Shown: positions 15,359-23,599 of the stretch, piece by piece
Numbering within the stretch: the stretch's first letter is position 1
How the letters are laid out: each line of letters begins with the position of its first letter
Source of the DNA: CAVQXR01 sp963717955
Lineage (GTDB): Bacteria; Actinomycetota; Thermoleophilia; Gaiellales; Gaiellaceae
DNA: 64,000 nt
Direction: 5' to 3'
Assembly: GCA_963717955.1 (NCBI GenBank)
Contig: CAVQXR010000001.1
Location: 1,922,001 to 1,986,000, forward strand
Notes under the pieces: model-generated
Database searches by the model: none
What the model was told of the DNA's origin: nothing
The model's input: the letters and a program-made list of their open reading frames with translations, nothing else
Program-made: the position numbers and the translations under genes

Positions 15359-17601
15359 GCGACCTCCACGTCGACCGGGCCGCCGGCCGAGGAGCAGCGC
15401 CGCTCGGTCGAGACGAGCTGCACGACCCGCGCGTGGTATCTCGGTCCGAGCGGCTCGCTGGACTCGGGCAGGAGCAGCGGCTCGACGGGCGCTCCCTTCG
15501 CGTAGCGCGCGGCGTTGCGGCCGAGACCGCGATACAGCTCGGGCGTCACCCGCGGTGCGATGGAGAACAGCTCGAGGTTCCCGAGCGGCGGCAGGTCGGC
15601 GCGGTGGATGAGCGCCGTCCCCTTTCCCTGCAGGCCGACCGCGATCCCGGATCCGGAGAGCTGCGCGGCCGTCCAGCCGATCATCCCGAGGTCGATCGAG
15701 CGATTGACCTTCACGACCCGGGTGACGAGCCCCTCCTCCTCGATGCCCGCCAGGACCTGGCGAAGGACCTCGCCGACGGTCAGCCCCGAGAGCGCTATCC
15801 AGATCTCGGTCGCGAACGCGGGGGAGACGCCGATCACGACCTCGTCGGGCCGGGCCCGGGACGCCGCCAGGCCGAGCGGCCGGAGCGACACGCAGCCGAC
15901 GCCGCGCTCCTGCTCCTCCGCGAGCGCCGACGGCGCCCAGACCTGGCGGACCCGCGCCACCTCGGCACGCCGCTCCGGGCTCATCCGGTACCCGGTCCCC
16001 GGGCCCGCGTAGTCGTTCGGATCGGTCAGGTTCGAAAGCACGTTCATCTGCTCGTCGAAGATCGCCGAGGTCTGCAGGTAGTCGCCGTAGAGCCGCTGGC
16101 GGAGCATCTCGAGCACCCGCTCGGCCTCGACCTCGTAGCCGTGCGCCGCGAGCGCCCGGATGACGTCCAGTACCGTGACCCCCTGCTCGAGGATCCGGTC
16201 GCCGGCCGTCGGGACGAGATCGCCCGCGAGCTCCGGCACGTCGAGGCTGCCATGCGCGAGCACGCATGCATCGACGTCCTCGTCGGCGAACGTGGCGAGC
16301 CCGAGCTCCTCGAACACGGCCCGCACGGCCTCGGCCGCCCGGCGCCGGAGCTCGAGCAGGTCACCGTCGTCCCGCGACCGCAGCCCCCCCTCGAAGCCCC
16401 AGTCGCGCTGCACGACGAGGTAGTCGTCCATGTCCTCCGCGTTGAAGTTCGAGGGGCCGAAAGCGTTGTCGTACGCCGGGATCGAACCGAAGCCCGAGAA
16501 CAGGAAGTCGGAGCCCGCGAGCAGGAGCGGCAACGTGTGCGCCGTCCGGCGGATGTCCGACGAGGACATGAGGGTGTCGTTGCCGGTGCACGACTCGAGG
16601 TCGTGCAGCATCACGCAGAGGTTCTCGGCGATCACCTCCCGCATGCCGTCGGGGACGGAGGCGGTGACGTTGACACCGTCGATCCCGCCGTTCTGGACTC
16701 CCTGCGCACCGGCGGCGCGGGTGACGGCGATGCACCGCACCTCGAGGTAGAGCATCGACTTCCCCTCCGTCGCGCCCATCAGGCACTCGGACCCCGAGCC
16801 CGACGTGAAGCGCATCTTCAGCCCGCGCGACGCGTAGCAGGAGGCGAGGAACGCCTTCGACCACGGCGTGTCGTCACCGTCGACGAAGACCTGCTCGGTG
16901 CCGTACACGGACACGGTCTCCGCGTAGGTCGTGAGCCCGCGCATCCCGAGCTCGAGCTCCGTCGCCTCCTCCACCGAGCACTGCGTCAGCGCGCCGGGCG
17001 CCCCGACCTGCCCGCCGACGAGGATCGCGAGCGCATTCGACGGCGAGTCGCGCAGGATCGGCACCGTGGTTTCGAGCTCGCGGAAGCCATGCGCCACCGC
17101 CGATGCCGCGTCGGCCGCGAGCAGCAGCGGGTGGTCGACCCGGTTCGTCACGTGAGCCTGGATCGAGGGCGTGCGTCGCACTCGCAGCTTCTGCATCGCC
17201 TGCAGCGTCTCGACCGGCGTCAGCAGCGCAAGCGTGCGCGCGATCTTCGCGGGCGTCATCCCAGCGACGAGCCGCGTGACCTCGGTACGGGGTACGGCGG
17301 GATCGACGACCATCCGCGCGAACTCGACCGTGTCGAGCGCCATCGCCTCCTCGGCGACGGCGAGATCGATGCCGCGCAGCGCGATGAACTCGTCGATCAG
17401 GTCGAACTCGGCCCCCGGCTTGCCGTCGAGCTCGACGACGCGGCCGCCCTCGATGCGGAGCGACGGCTCGGGGTCGAAGGGGCTCTCCATCGCCACGAGC
17501 CCGAGCGCCGGGTCCTCGGAGACGAGGTTGTCGCGGCTGATTGGCCGCGTCGCGTAGTACTGCGCGCGCAGCGACTCGCCGCTGCGTTCGGTCGTGCTCA
17601 T
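15346..17601 (-). CDS. B12-dependent diol/glycerol dehydratase, fused large and medium subunits
   Basis: A 751-aa fusion of the large (alpha, about residues 1-550) and medium (beta, about 580-751) subunits of adenosylcobalamin-dependent diol/glycerol dehydratase, which makes propanal or 3-hydroxypropanal from diols. The alpha part shows the TIM-barrel substrate region: FTSGSGSECLMG, GAQGVQNGG, LESCTGNDTLMSSSDIRR and GFGSIPAYDNAFGPSNF. The beta part has DEVVIGVSPAF and KVNRSIDLGMIGWTAAQLSGSGIAVGLQGKG-type text. Fused forms are known in some actinobacteria. ATG at 17601 is preferred to 17613; TACAAT lies 10 bases upstream. No shell gene lies in this operon; the window's BMC genes are about 36 kb away. 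Confidence 0.92.
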   Translation of the reverse strand: MSTTERSGESLRAQYYATRPISRDNLVSEDPALGLVAMESPFDPEPSLRIEGGRVVELDGKPGAEFDLIDEFIALRGIDLAVAEEAMALDTVEFARMVVDPAVPRTEVTRLVAGMTPAKIARTLALLTPVETLQAMQKLRVRRTPSIQAHVTNRVDHPLLLAADAASAVAHGFRELETTVPILRDSPSNALAILVGGQVGAPGALTQCSVEEATELELGMRGLTTYAETVSVYGTEQVFVDGDDTPWSKAFLASCYASRGLKMRFTSGSGSECLMGATEGKSMLYLEVRCIAVTRAAGAQGVQNGGIDGVNVTASVPDGMREVIAENLCVMLHDLESCTGNDTLMSSSDIRRTAHTLPLLLAGSDFLFSGFGSIPAYDNAFGPSNFNAEDMDDYLVVQRDWGFEGGLRSRDDGDLLELRRRAAEAVRAVFEELGLATFADEDVDACVLAHGSLDVPELAGDLVPTAGDRILEQGVTVLDVIRALAAHGYEVEAERVLEMLRQRLYGDYLQTSAIFDEQMNVLSNLTDPNDYAGPGTGYRMSPERRAEVARVRQVWAPSALAEEQERGVGCVSLRPLGLAASRARPDEVVIGVSPAFATEIWIALSGLTVGEVLRQVLAGIEEEGLVTRVVKVNRSIDLGMIGWTAAQLSGSGIAVGLQGKGTALIHRADLPPLGNLELFSIAPRVTPELYRGLGRNAARYAKGAPVEPLLLPESSEPLGPRYHARVVQLVSTERRCSSAGGPVDVEVAWAT

Positions 17602-17611
17602 CGTGCGGCGC

Positions 17612-17617
17612 ATTGTA
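17612..17617 (-). promoter_or_regulatory. -10 hexamer TACAAT of the dehydratase operon
   Basis: On the minus strand TACAAT is 10 bases before the ATG at 17601, so transcription should begin only a few bases ahead of the start codon. No -35 is evident. Confidence 0.5.
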
Positions 17618-17741
17618 CGGCCGACGCGCCCGTCGGAGGATTGCGCCCCGAAGCGAGAGCAGGAATCACCGTGGTGGAGGCCGCCGTGCGCCGTTGGGGG
17701 CCCGTGCGCGGCCGATCAGGGTGGATGGTGAGCGAGGCCCT

Positions 17742-19010
17742 TCAGGTCGCTGGCCCGAGGCTCCGCCACACGCGCATCGCCGCATAGGAGCGCCACGGGC
17801 GCCACTGCTCTCCGGCACGTTCGACCTCCGAGGCCGGAGCCGGCCGGCCGTTCCCGAGCGCGAGTCGCAGCCCGAGATCGGAGGCGGGCCACGCGTCCGG
17901 ATCGCCGGCCGCCCGCATCGCAACGTACTCCGCCGTCCAGGGCCCGATGCCCGGGAGCGCGACGAGCCCCGCGCGCAGGGCGGTCGGGTCAGCGGCCGGC
18001 CCGAGCTCGAGCCCTTCGCTCACCGCCCCGGCGAGCGCCCGGATCGCGCCGCCCTTGGCCCGCGGCATTCCGACCACCTCGACAGGCGCGTCGGCGAGCG
18101 CCGAGGACGTCGGAAAGAGATGGGTCAGGGAGCCCCGCGGCTCGGCCAGCGGCTCCCCGAACCGCTCGACGAGCCGGCCGGCGAGCGTCGTCGCGCCCTG
18201 CACGGAGATCTGCTGCCCGAGGATCGCACGCACCGCGAGCTCGAACGGGTCGAACGCCCCGGTGAGGCGAAGCCCCGGGAGCCGTCGCACCCCGTCCCGA
18301 AGCCACGGATCGGCGGCGAGGTCGGCATCGATCGCGGCCGCATCGGCGTCGAGGTCGAGCATCCGCCGCGCGGCCGCGATGACGGGCACCAGGTCGCGAG
18401 CCTCCACCCGCGAGACCCTCGCCGCAACGTGACCGTCCGTGATCGGCCCCAGCTCGAGCACGGCAGGTCCCGACGGAGCCCCGACCGTCCGCCGGTAGAC
18501 ACCGTCCGCCACTTCCTCGACGCCTTGGAGCGCCCGCCGGCCCAGGTAGTCGAGGCTCACCTGGAGGGTCAAGGGCTCGCGGAACCGGAGCTGCAGGACG
18601 AAGTCTCCGCCGGCGCCGAGCTGACGGCACAGATCCGCGGGGGTGGCACCGACGTGATGCAGGAACAGCGTCCGGAGCCGGGCTTCGGTCACGCCCGCCG
18701 CCAGGGCGAGCCCGGAGGGCCGAGCCGCGGCGGAGGCCTGCGAGAGGGCCAGCGCAACCTCCGGCTGCTCCGGGCGGGGCGACTCGTCGGGGCGGCAGCG
18801 CCGGCAAGGGCGCAAGCCTGCCGACCGAGCCTCGTCGACGGTCGGGTAGAAGCGGACGTTCTCGTCGTTCGGCGCAGGGGCCGGGCAGCTCGGCCGGCAG
18901 TACACGCGGGTCGTCGTCACGCCGACGACGAACCGACCGTCGAAGCGCGGGTCCCTGCTGCGCGAGGCGCGGAGCAGGGCAACCAGCCCGGCCTCGAGCA
19001 TCCCGGTCAT
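17742..19010 (-). CDS. Ada-like zinc domain fused to AlkA 3-methyladenine DNA glycosylase
   Basis: A 422-aa DNA-repair fusion. Residues about 1-85 form the Ada metal-binding methyl-sensor, with four Cys in YCRPSCPAP and RPCRRCRPDE. A shortened AraC-type helix-turn-helix follows (about 90-140), then AlkA: an N-terminal domain from about 150 and the HhH-GPD core with LPGIGPWTAEYVAMR and the catalytic Asp in PASDLGLR. AlkA excises alkylated purines; the sensor suggests methylation-induced expression. The second HTH helix region looks trimmed, so DNA binding may be altered. The ATG overlaps the amidotransferase stop as ATGA. Confidence 0.9.
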   Translation of the reverse strand: MTGMLEAGLVALLRASRSRDPRFDGRFVVGVTTTRVYCRPSCPAPAPNDENVRFYPTVDEARSAGLRPCRRCRPDESPRPEQPEVALALSQASAAARPSGLALAAGVTEARLRTLFLHHVGATPADLCRQLGAGGDFVLQLRFREPLTLQVSLDYLGRRALQGVEEVADGVYRRTVGAPSGPAVLELGPITDGHVAARVSRVEARDLVPVIAAARRMLDLDADAAAIDADLAADPWLRDGVRRLPGLRLTGAFDPFELAVRAILGQQISVQGATTLAGRLVERFGEPLAEPRGSLTHLFPTSSALADAPVEVVGMPRAKGGAIRALAGAVSEGLELGPAADPTALRAGLVALPGIGPWTAEYVAMRAAGDPDAWPASDLGLRLALGNGRPAPASEVERAGEQWRPWRSYAAMRVWRSLGPAT

Positions 19011-19762
19011 GCCACGCGCTCTCGCACCGCTCGCGCGAACCGCTCGGCCACGGTGGCCGTCAGGCGCAGCTGGGCCGGGAGGTGGCGATGGGTGTCCGCG
19101 AGTAACTGGTCTGCGGAGAAGCCCCACGCGGCGAGCTCGGATCGCGACGCCGCGAACTGGGCCTCGAGCTGTGGGGCGCTCACCTCGGGGTGGAACTGGA
19201 ACCCCCAGGTCGTGTGCCCGGCCCGGAAGCCCTGCGAGCAGACGGCGTTGCCGACGAGCTCGGTCGCGCCGGGCGGGGGCTCGAACGCCCATGCGTGCCA
19301 CTGCATCACCGTCTGCCGCTGATCCAGCCCGCGGAGCAGCGAATCCGTGCTCGCGGCCCCGGTGAGCTCGACGTCGCACCAGCCGTGCTCGCGCCGCTGC
19401 GCCGGGAAGCAGCGCCCGCCGAGGGCGAGCGAGGCGAGCTGGGCGCCGAGGCAGATACCGAGCACGGGTGTACCGTCGGCGTGCGCCTGCCGGATCAGGC
19501 TTTGCTCGAGATCGAGTGGGGCGGCATCTCCGCTCCCGTCCGGATTTGCGCCGCCGCCGAGGACGATGAGCCCGTCGAAGCGCTGGACGGGCGGCCCGGG
19601 ATCGCTGCTCGCATTCCAGACGACGACGTCGACTCCTCCGCCGACGAGCGGCGCCCGCAGGGACCCGAGAGGGGCACCCCCCACATGCTCGACCACCAGC
19701 ACGAGCGCGGCGCCGACCACCTCCCTCGTCGCGCTCCCCTCCCGTGATCGCTCGATCATCAT
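19007..19762 (-). CDS. Class I glutamine amidotransferase-like protein
   Basis: A 251-aa class I amidotransferase domain with the nucleophile Cys in GICLGAQLASLALGG and the His-Glu pair in WGFQFHPEV. Such stand-alone domains act on glutamine or on gamma-glutamyl amides. It lies between a GS-like gene (200 bases upstream) and Ada/AlkA. ATG at 19762 is the assumed start; the frame stays open about 60 codons further (an ATG near 19936), including FPNVEGYAHILDVNLVAPSA, so an N-terminal extension cannot be excluded. Confidence 0.82.
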   Translation of the reverse strand: MMIERSREGSATREVVGAALVLVVEHVGGAPLGSLRAPLVGGGVDVVVWNASSDPGPPVQRFDGLIVLGGGANPDGSGDAAPLDLEQSLIRQAHADGTPVLGICLGAQLASLALGGRCFPAQRREHGWCDVELTGAASTDSLLRGLDQRQTVMQWHAWAFEPPPGATELVGNAVCSQGFRAGHTTWGFQFHPEVSAPQLEAQFAASRSELAAWGFSADQLLADTHRHLPAQLRLTATVAERFARAVRERVA

Positions 19763-19962
19763 CGTCCCTGTGGAACGTCGGTCGGGCGATATCCGTGAGA
19801 TCCCCGTCGCACGCGCTGACGGGGCGACGAGGTTCACGTCGAGGATGTGCGCGTACCCCTCGACGTTCGGGAACGGTCGGGCCTCGTCCTCGCCCGCCGC
19901 GGCGCTGTCGACGGAGGATCTTGGGCCCGCGAGCATCGCGGCCGCCGCGTCGACCGTCTCGT

Positions 19963-21282
19963 CTACATCACTTCCTGGTAGCGGGCCCGCTCCCAGTCGG
20001 TGATCGACCGCGCGAACTGGGCAAGCTCGTTGCGGAGCATCGTCACGTAGGTGTCGATGAACACGTCGCCGTAGATCTTGCGGGCCGCAGCGCTCCGCTC
20101 GAGGTTGTGCATGGCGCCCTCGAGAGTGATGGGAAGCCGCTCGAATGCGGCATCCGCGTGCGGGTCGCCGGTCACCATGGGCTGTAGCTCGAGCTCCTGC
20201 TCGAGGCCGGCGACGCCGGCGCCCAGACACCCTGCGAGCACGAGGTACGGGTTCGCCTCGGCCGAGGCCCACCGCGCCTCGAGGCGGGTCGCCTCCCCGT
20301 GGTCGACGACACAGCGGACGCCGACGAGCCGGTGATCGAGCCCCCAGCTGACCTGGGTCGGTGCGAACGAGTAGTCCTCGACGCGCTTGTAGGAGTTGAT
20401 CGTCGGGTTCATGATCGCCTGGAGATCCTTCTGGTGGGCGACGAGGCCCGACAGGACGCGCCGCATCACCTGGCTGTGGACAGGCGGCTCGGCGTCGTGG
20501 GCCGCGAAGGCGTTCGTCCCGTCGGGGCCGCGGAGGCTCTGATGGATGTGCAACCCGTTGCCGGCCTCGCCCGCGAACGGCTTGGCCATGAACGTCGCTC
20601 GCAGGCCGTGCTTCAGCGCGATCTGCTTCACGACGTACTTGAAGAGCATCGTCCGGTCGGCGACCTCCATCGCCGGGCCGTAGAGCAGGTTCACCTCGAC
20701 CTGGGCGGGGCCGTACTCGACGTTGTAGGCCTCGACCTCGACACCGGCGATCTCGAGCGCGATTCGCACGTCGCTCGTGACGTGCTCGACCTCGGCACCC
20801 TTCTGGATCGAGTAGCAATGGACGCCCCGGTAGAACGGCTCCCAATCGGGCGTGCAGAGGTGGAACTCGAGCTCCGTCGCGGCGATCGGCTCGTAACCGA
20901 GGGCCGTGATGCGCTCGATCGCATGGCGCAGGATGTTGCGCCCGTCGAGCGCAACGGGCTCGTGCGTGTGGATGTCGAACGTGTCGCAGATGCAGTAGGC
21001 AACGCCCTCACGGACGCCGGCCAGGCGGAATGTCGCGAGGTCCGGCTCGGCATGCAGGTCGGGATAGCCGTGCGTCTCGTTGACGAACTCGGTCGGGAAG
21101 ATGTAGCAGTTCATGTCCCAGGTGTAGGCGACGTTCGCCATCGCGAAGCCACCGGTCCCGAAGAACTGCTTCGTCGGGATGCGCTTGCCCCGAGGGATCC
21201 CCCAGGTGTCCGCGAACATGCACTCGACGGTGTGAATGCCGTGCCGCTCACAGAGCTCGCGGACACGCTCGAGATCCGACAC
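19963..21282 (-). CDS. Glutamine synthetase family protein (GS-like ligase 1)
   Basis: A 439-aa glutamine synthetase-fold enzyme, which by family joins an amine to the gamma-carboxyl of glutamate with ATP. Seen are the N-terminal beta-grasp segment DTWGIPRGKRIP, the metal-site block ATELEFHL near residue 135, and the ATP-site block FMAKPFAGEAGNGLHIHQSL near residue 225, with NPTINSYKR downstream. True assimilatory GS is unlikely to be needed in four copies; GmaS- or PuuA-like amine ligation is a better guess. GTG at 21282 has GGAGG 8 bases upstream. The frame extends further upstream but only as shadow. Confidence 0.9.
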   Translation of the reverse strand: MSDLERVRELCERHGIHTVECMFADTWGIPRGKRIPTKQFFGTGGFAMANVAYTWDMNCYIFPTEFVNETHGYPDLHAEPDLATFRLAGVREGVAYCICDTFDIHTHEPVALDGRNILRHAIERITALGYEPIAATELEFHLCTPDWEPFYRGVHCYSIQKGAEVEHVTSDVRIALEIAGVEVEAYNVEYGPAQVEVNLLYGPAMEVADRTMLFKYVVKQIALKHGLRATFMAKPFAGEAGNGLHIHQSLRGPDGTNAFAAHDAEPPVHSQVMRRVLSGLVAHQKDLQAIMNPTINSYKRVEDYSFAPTQVSWGLDHRLVGVRCVVDHGEATRLEARWASAEANPYLVLAGCLGAGVAGLEQELELQPMVTGDPHADAAFERLPITLEGAMHNLERSAAARKIYGDVFIDTYVTMLRNELAQFARSITDWERARYQEVM

Positions 21283-21345
21283 TCCTGCCCTCCTCTGGGT
21301 CAACGGCCGCCTATCGTAGCGCCGACCCGAGGAAGGAGAGTCCGC

Positions 21346-22149
21346 ATGCCGCACGTCCGCGTCAACGACTGCGACCTCTACTACGAGGACGTTGGGCAGG
21401 GCCCACCGGTGCTCTTCATCCACGGGCTCTGGATGTCGAGCCGCTTCTTTCACCGGCAGCTTCCGTACTTCGCGCCGCGCCATCGCACCGTCGCCGTCGA
21501 CCTGCGCGGCCACGGGCGGTCCGAGCGGACAGACGCCGGGCACACGGTTGCGCAGTACGCCAGGGACATCCGGGCCTTCTGCGAGGCGCTCGACCTGCGC
21601 GACGCCGTCATGGTCGGGTGGTCGATGGGCTTGCTCGTGGTCTGGGATCTCATCCGGCAGCTCGGCACCGACGACGTCCGCGCGATGGTCGCGATCGACC
21701 AGTCCCCGTCCGACTTCAGGTGGCCCGACTGGCCCGAGGGCCCGCTCGACATCTCGACGCTGCACCACCTCCACTCAGCGGTGCAGGACCGAGATCCCGA
21801 GCGGCCCGCCGCGTTCATCCGCCTCCTGCTCAAGGAGGAGCCGCATCCCGCGGAGCTCGCCTGGATGGCAGCCGAGGTCGCGCAGGTGCCGCCCGGGATC
21901 GCGGCCTCGATCCTCTTCGACCAGACGGTCGTCGACTACCGCGAGCTGCTGCCGCGTGTGACCGTGCCCACGCTCCTTTGCATCGGGCGGGTCGAGGGGC
22001 TCGTCACGATCGCAGCCGGCGAGTACATGCGCGACCACCTGCCCGACGCTGAGCTCGTCGTCTTCGAGGACTCGAACCACTGTCCCTTCCTCGAGGAGAC
22101 CGATCGCTTCAACCAGGTGGTGGGCGACTGGATCGCCGCCTTGCCCTGA
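21346..22149 (+). CDS. Alpha/beta hydrolase
   Basis: A 267-aa alpha/beta-hydrolase with the oxyanion motif HGLW near residue 27, the nucleophile elbow GWSMG near residue 95, and a C-terminal His in SNHCPFLE. The usual acid position reads CIGRVEGLVTI, so Glu rather than Asp may serve, or the acid is elsewhere. GGAAGGAGAG precedes the ATG at 21346. Divergent from GS-like ligase 1 and convergent with the SDR at 22157. Substrate unknown. Confidence 0.85.
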   Translation: MPHVRVNDCDLYYEDVGQGPPVLFIHGLWMSSRFFHRQLPYFAPRHRTVAVDLRGHGRSERTDAGHTVAQYARDIRAFCEALDLRDAVMVGWSMGLLVVWDLIRQLGTDDVRAMVAIDQSPSDFRWPDWPEGPLDISTLHHLHSAVQDRDPERPAAFIRLLLKEEPHPAELAWMAAEVAQVPPGIAASILFDQTVVDYRELLPRVTVPTLLCIGRVEGLVTIAAGEYMRDHLPDAELVVFEDSNHCPFLEETDRFNQVVGDWIAALP

Positions 22150-22156
22150 CCGGGAT

Positions 22157-22897
22157 TCAACCGCGCCGGACGAGGGGGCCGATCGAGAGGCCGCCGTCGA
22201 CGACGATCGTCGCCCCGGTGACGTAGCTCGCTCGATCCGAGAGCAGCCAGGCGACCACGTCGGCGACCTCGGCCGTCTCGCCGATCCGCCCGAACGGGAC
22301 CATGCGCTCGACCCAGGCCCGGCTCTCGGGCGATTGCCCGGCAGTCATCGGCGTGCGGATGAAGCCGGGCGCGACGGCGTTCACGCGCACCCCTCGCGAC
22401 GCCAGGTCGATGGCGAGGCACTCCGTCGCGAGCTTGAGGCCCGCCTTCGCCGCAGCGTACGCCGGCGTCGTCCAGCCGGCGCTGCCGGAGGCCATGAGCG
22501 ACTCGGCGGACGTGATGTTGACGATCGACCCACCGGGAGCGTGCATGTGGTCGGCCAGGCCCGCGGTGACGAAGAAGGGCGCCGTGAGGTCGACGGTGAC
22601 GACCTTTTCCCACTCCTCCTGCCTGACCTCGAGAGGCCCCGCATACGAGCCGATCCCAGCAGCGTTCACGAGTCCGTCGAGCGCCGTGCACGCCTCGCAC
22701 AGGACGGAGACGCTCCCGTCGACGTCCGCGAGGTCGACGCAGAGAAACGACGCGCCGAGCGCCGCCGCGACCGCCCGTCCGGCCTCCTCCTGGACGTCGG
22801 CAAGCACGAGCGAGTCGCCGTCCGCCGCGAGGCGCTCGGCGATCGCGCGGCCGATTCCGCTCGCGGCGCCCGTGACGAGGACGGTCCGCGCCGCCAT
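22157..22897 (-). CDS. Short-chain dehydrogenase/reductase (SDR), last gene of operon
   Basis: A 246-aa SDR with TGAASGIG, VNAAGIG and the catalytic AYAAAKAG; the C-terminus has VTGATIVVDGG. The second strand ends LVLADV, so NAD(H) is likely. It is 3 bases after the GntR gene and closes the eight-gene operon that starts at 29527, suggesting it oxidises a pathway hydroxy-intermediate. Confidence 0.9.
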   Translation of the reverse strand: MAARTVLVTGAASGIGRAIAERLAADGDSLVLADVQEEAGRAVAAALGASFLCVDLADVDGSVSVLCEACTALDGLVNAAGIGSYAGPLEVRQEEWEKVVTVDLTAPFFVTAGLADHMHAPGGSIVNITSAESLMASGSAGWTTPAYAAAKAGLKLATECLAIDLASRGVRVNAVAPGFIRTPMTAGQSPESRAWVERMVPFGRIGETAEVADVVAWLLSDRASYVTGATIVVDGGLSIGPLVRRG

Positions 22898-22900
22898 CCG

Positions 22901-23599
22901 TCAGGGCGCGCCCTCGCCCGCGCGCTCGCGATCGAAGATGGCGAGCAGGTCCCGACCGGCGTGCTCGACGTGCGCGGCGGCGGCCTGGCCGGCCGCCTCC
23001 GTGTCTCCCGCCTCGATCGCGGCCACGATCGCCCGATGCTCCTGCACCGTGCGCTTCGCGTCGGCGCGCTCGTACAGCCGGTCGAGCAGGCGCCGCGCGG
23101 TCATCGCCTCCAGGTCGAGCAGCGCGCGTGCGAGCAGCTCGTTTCCGGAGCCCTCGTAGAGCATCCGGTGGAACTCCTCGTTCAGCTCGACCTGCCGGGC
23201 CCCGGATACCCCGCCCGCGACCGCCTCGGCGACGCGCCCCTCGGCGGCGCGCAGGCGTGCGAGCCACTCCTCCGTGCCGCGTTCCGCGGCCCTGCGGGCC
23301 GCCAGCCGCTCGAGCTCGGCGCGGATCTCGAAGAACGACTCGAGCTCACCGCGGCGCACGGGCCGAACGATCACCTGGCCGGCGTCCGTCTCCACGGCGA
23401 GACCGTCGTGCACGAGCCGAACGAGCGCTTCGCGCACCGGAGTACGGCTGACGCCGAGCCGGGCGGAGAGCTCCGTCGAGACCAGGGCCGACCCGTCGGG
23501 AAACGCTCCCTCGATGATCGCGCGGCGAAGCCGCTCGTAGACCTCGCTTCGCATCGACATGGAGCGGACGATCGGACGGAGCGGGCTTCGGCTCGCCAT
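22901..23599 (-). CDS. GntR family transcriptional regulator (FCD type)
   Basis: A 232-aa regulator. The winged helix spans about residues 15-80 (VYERLRRAIIEGAFPDG, SRTPVREALVRLVHDGL), followed by an all-helical FCD effector domain with ELNEEFHRMLYEGSGN and QEHRAIVAAIEAGD, which usually binds a metal and an organic acid. It is part of the operon it probably controls: TTGGATCCAGGATCCAA at the operon promoter (29559-29575) is a good FCD-GntR operator. The ATG at 23599 overlaps the E2 stop by one base. Confidence 0.88.
   Translation of the reverse strand: MASRSPLRPIVRSMSMRSEVYERLRRAIIEGAFPDGSALVSTELSARLGVSRTPVREALVRLVHDGLAVETDAGQVIVRPVRRGELESFFEIRAELERLAARRAAERGTEEWLARLRAAEGRVAEAVAGGVSGARQVELNEEFHRMLYEGSGNELLARALLDLEAMTARRLLDRLYERADAKRTVQEHRAIVAAIEAGDTEAAGQAAAAHVEHAGRDLLAIFDRERAGEGAP

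Noticed and set aside
15433..17787. 784-codon plus-strand frame
   Set aside because: Antisense to the fused diol dehydratase; no recognisable motif.
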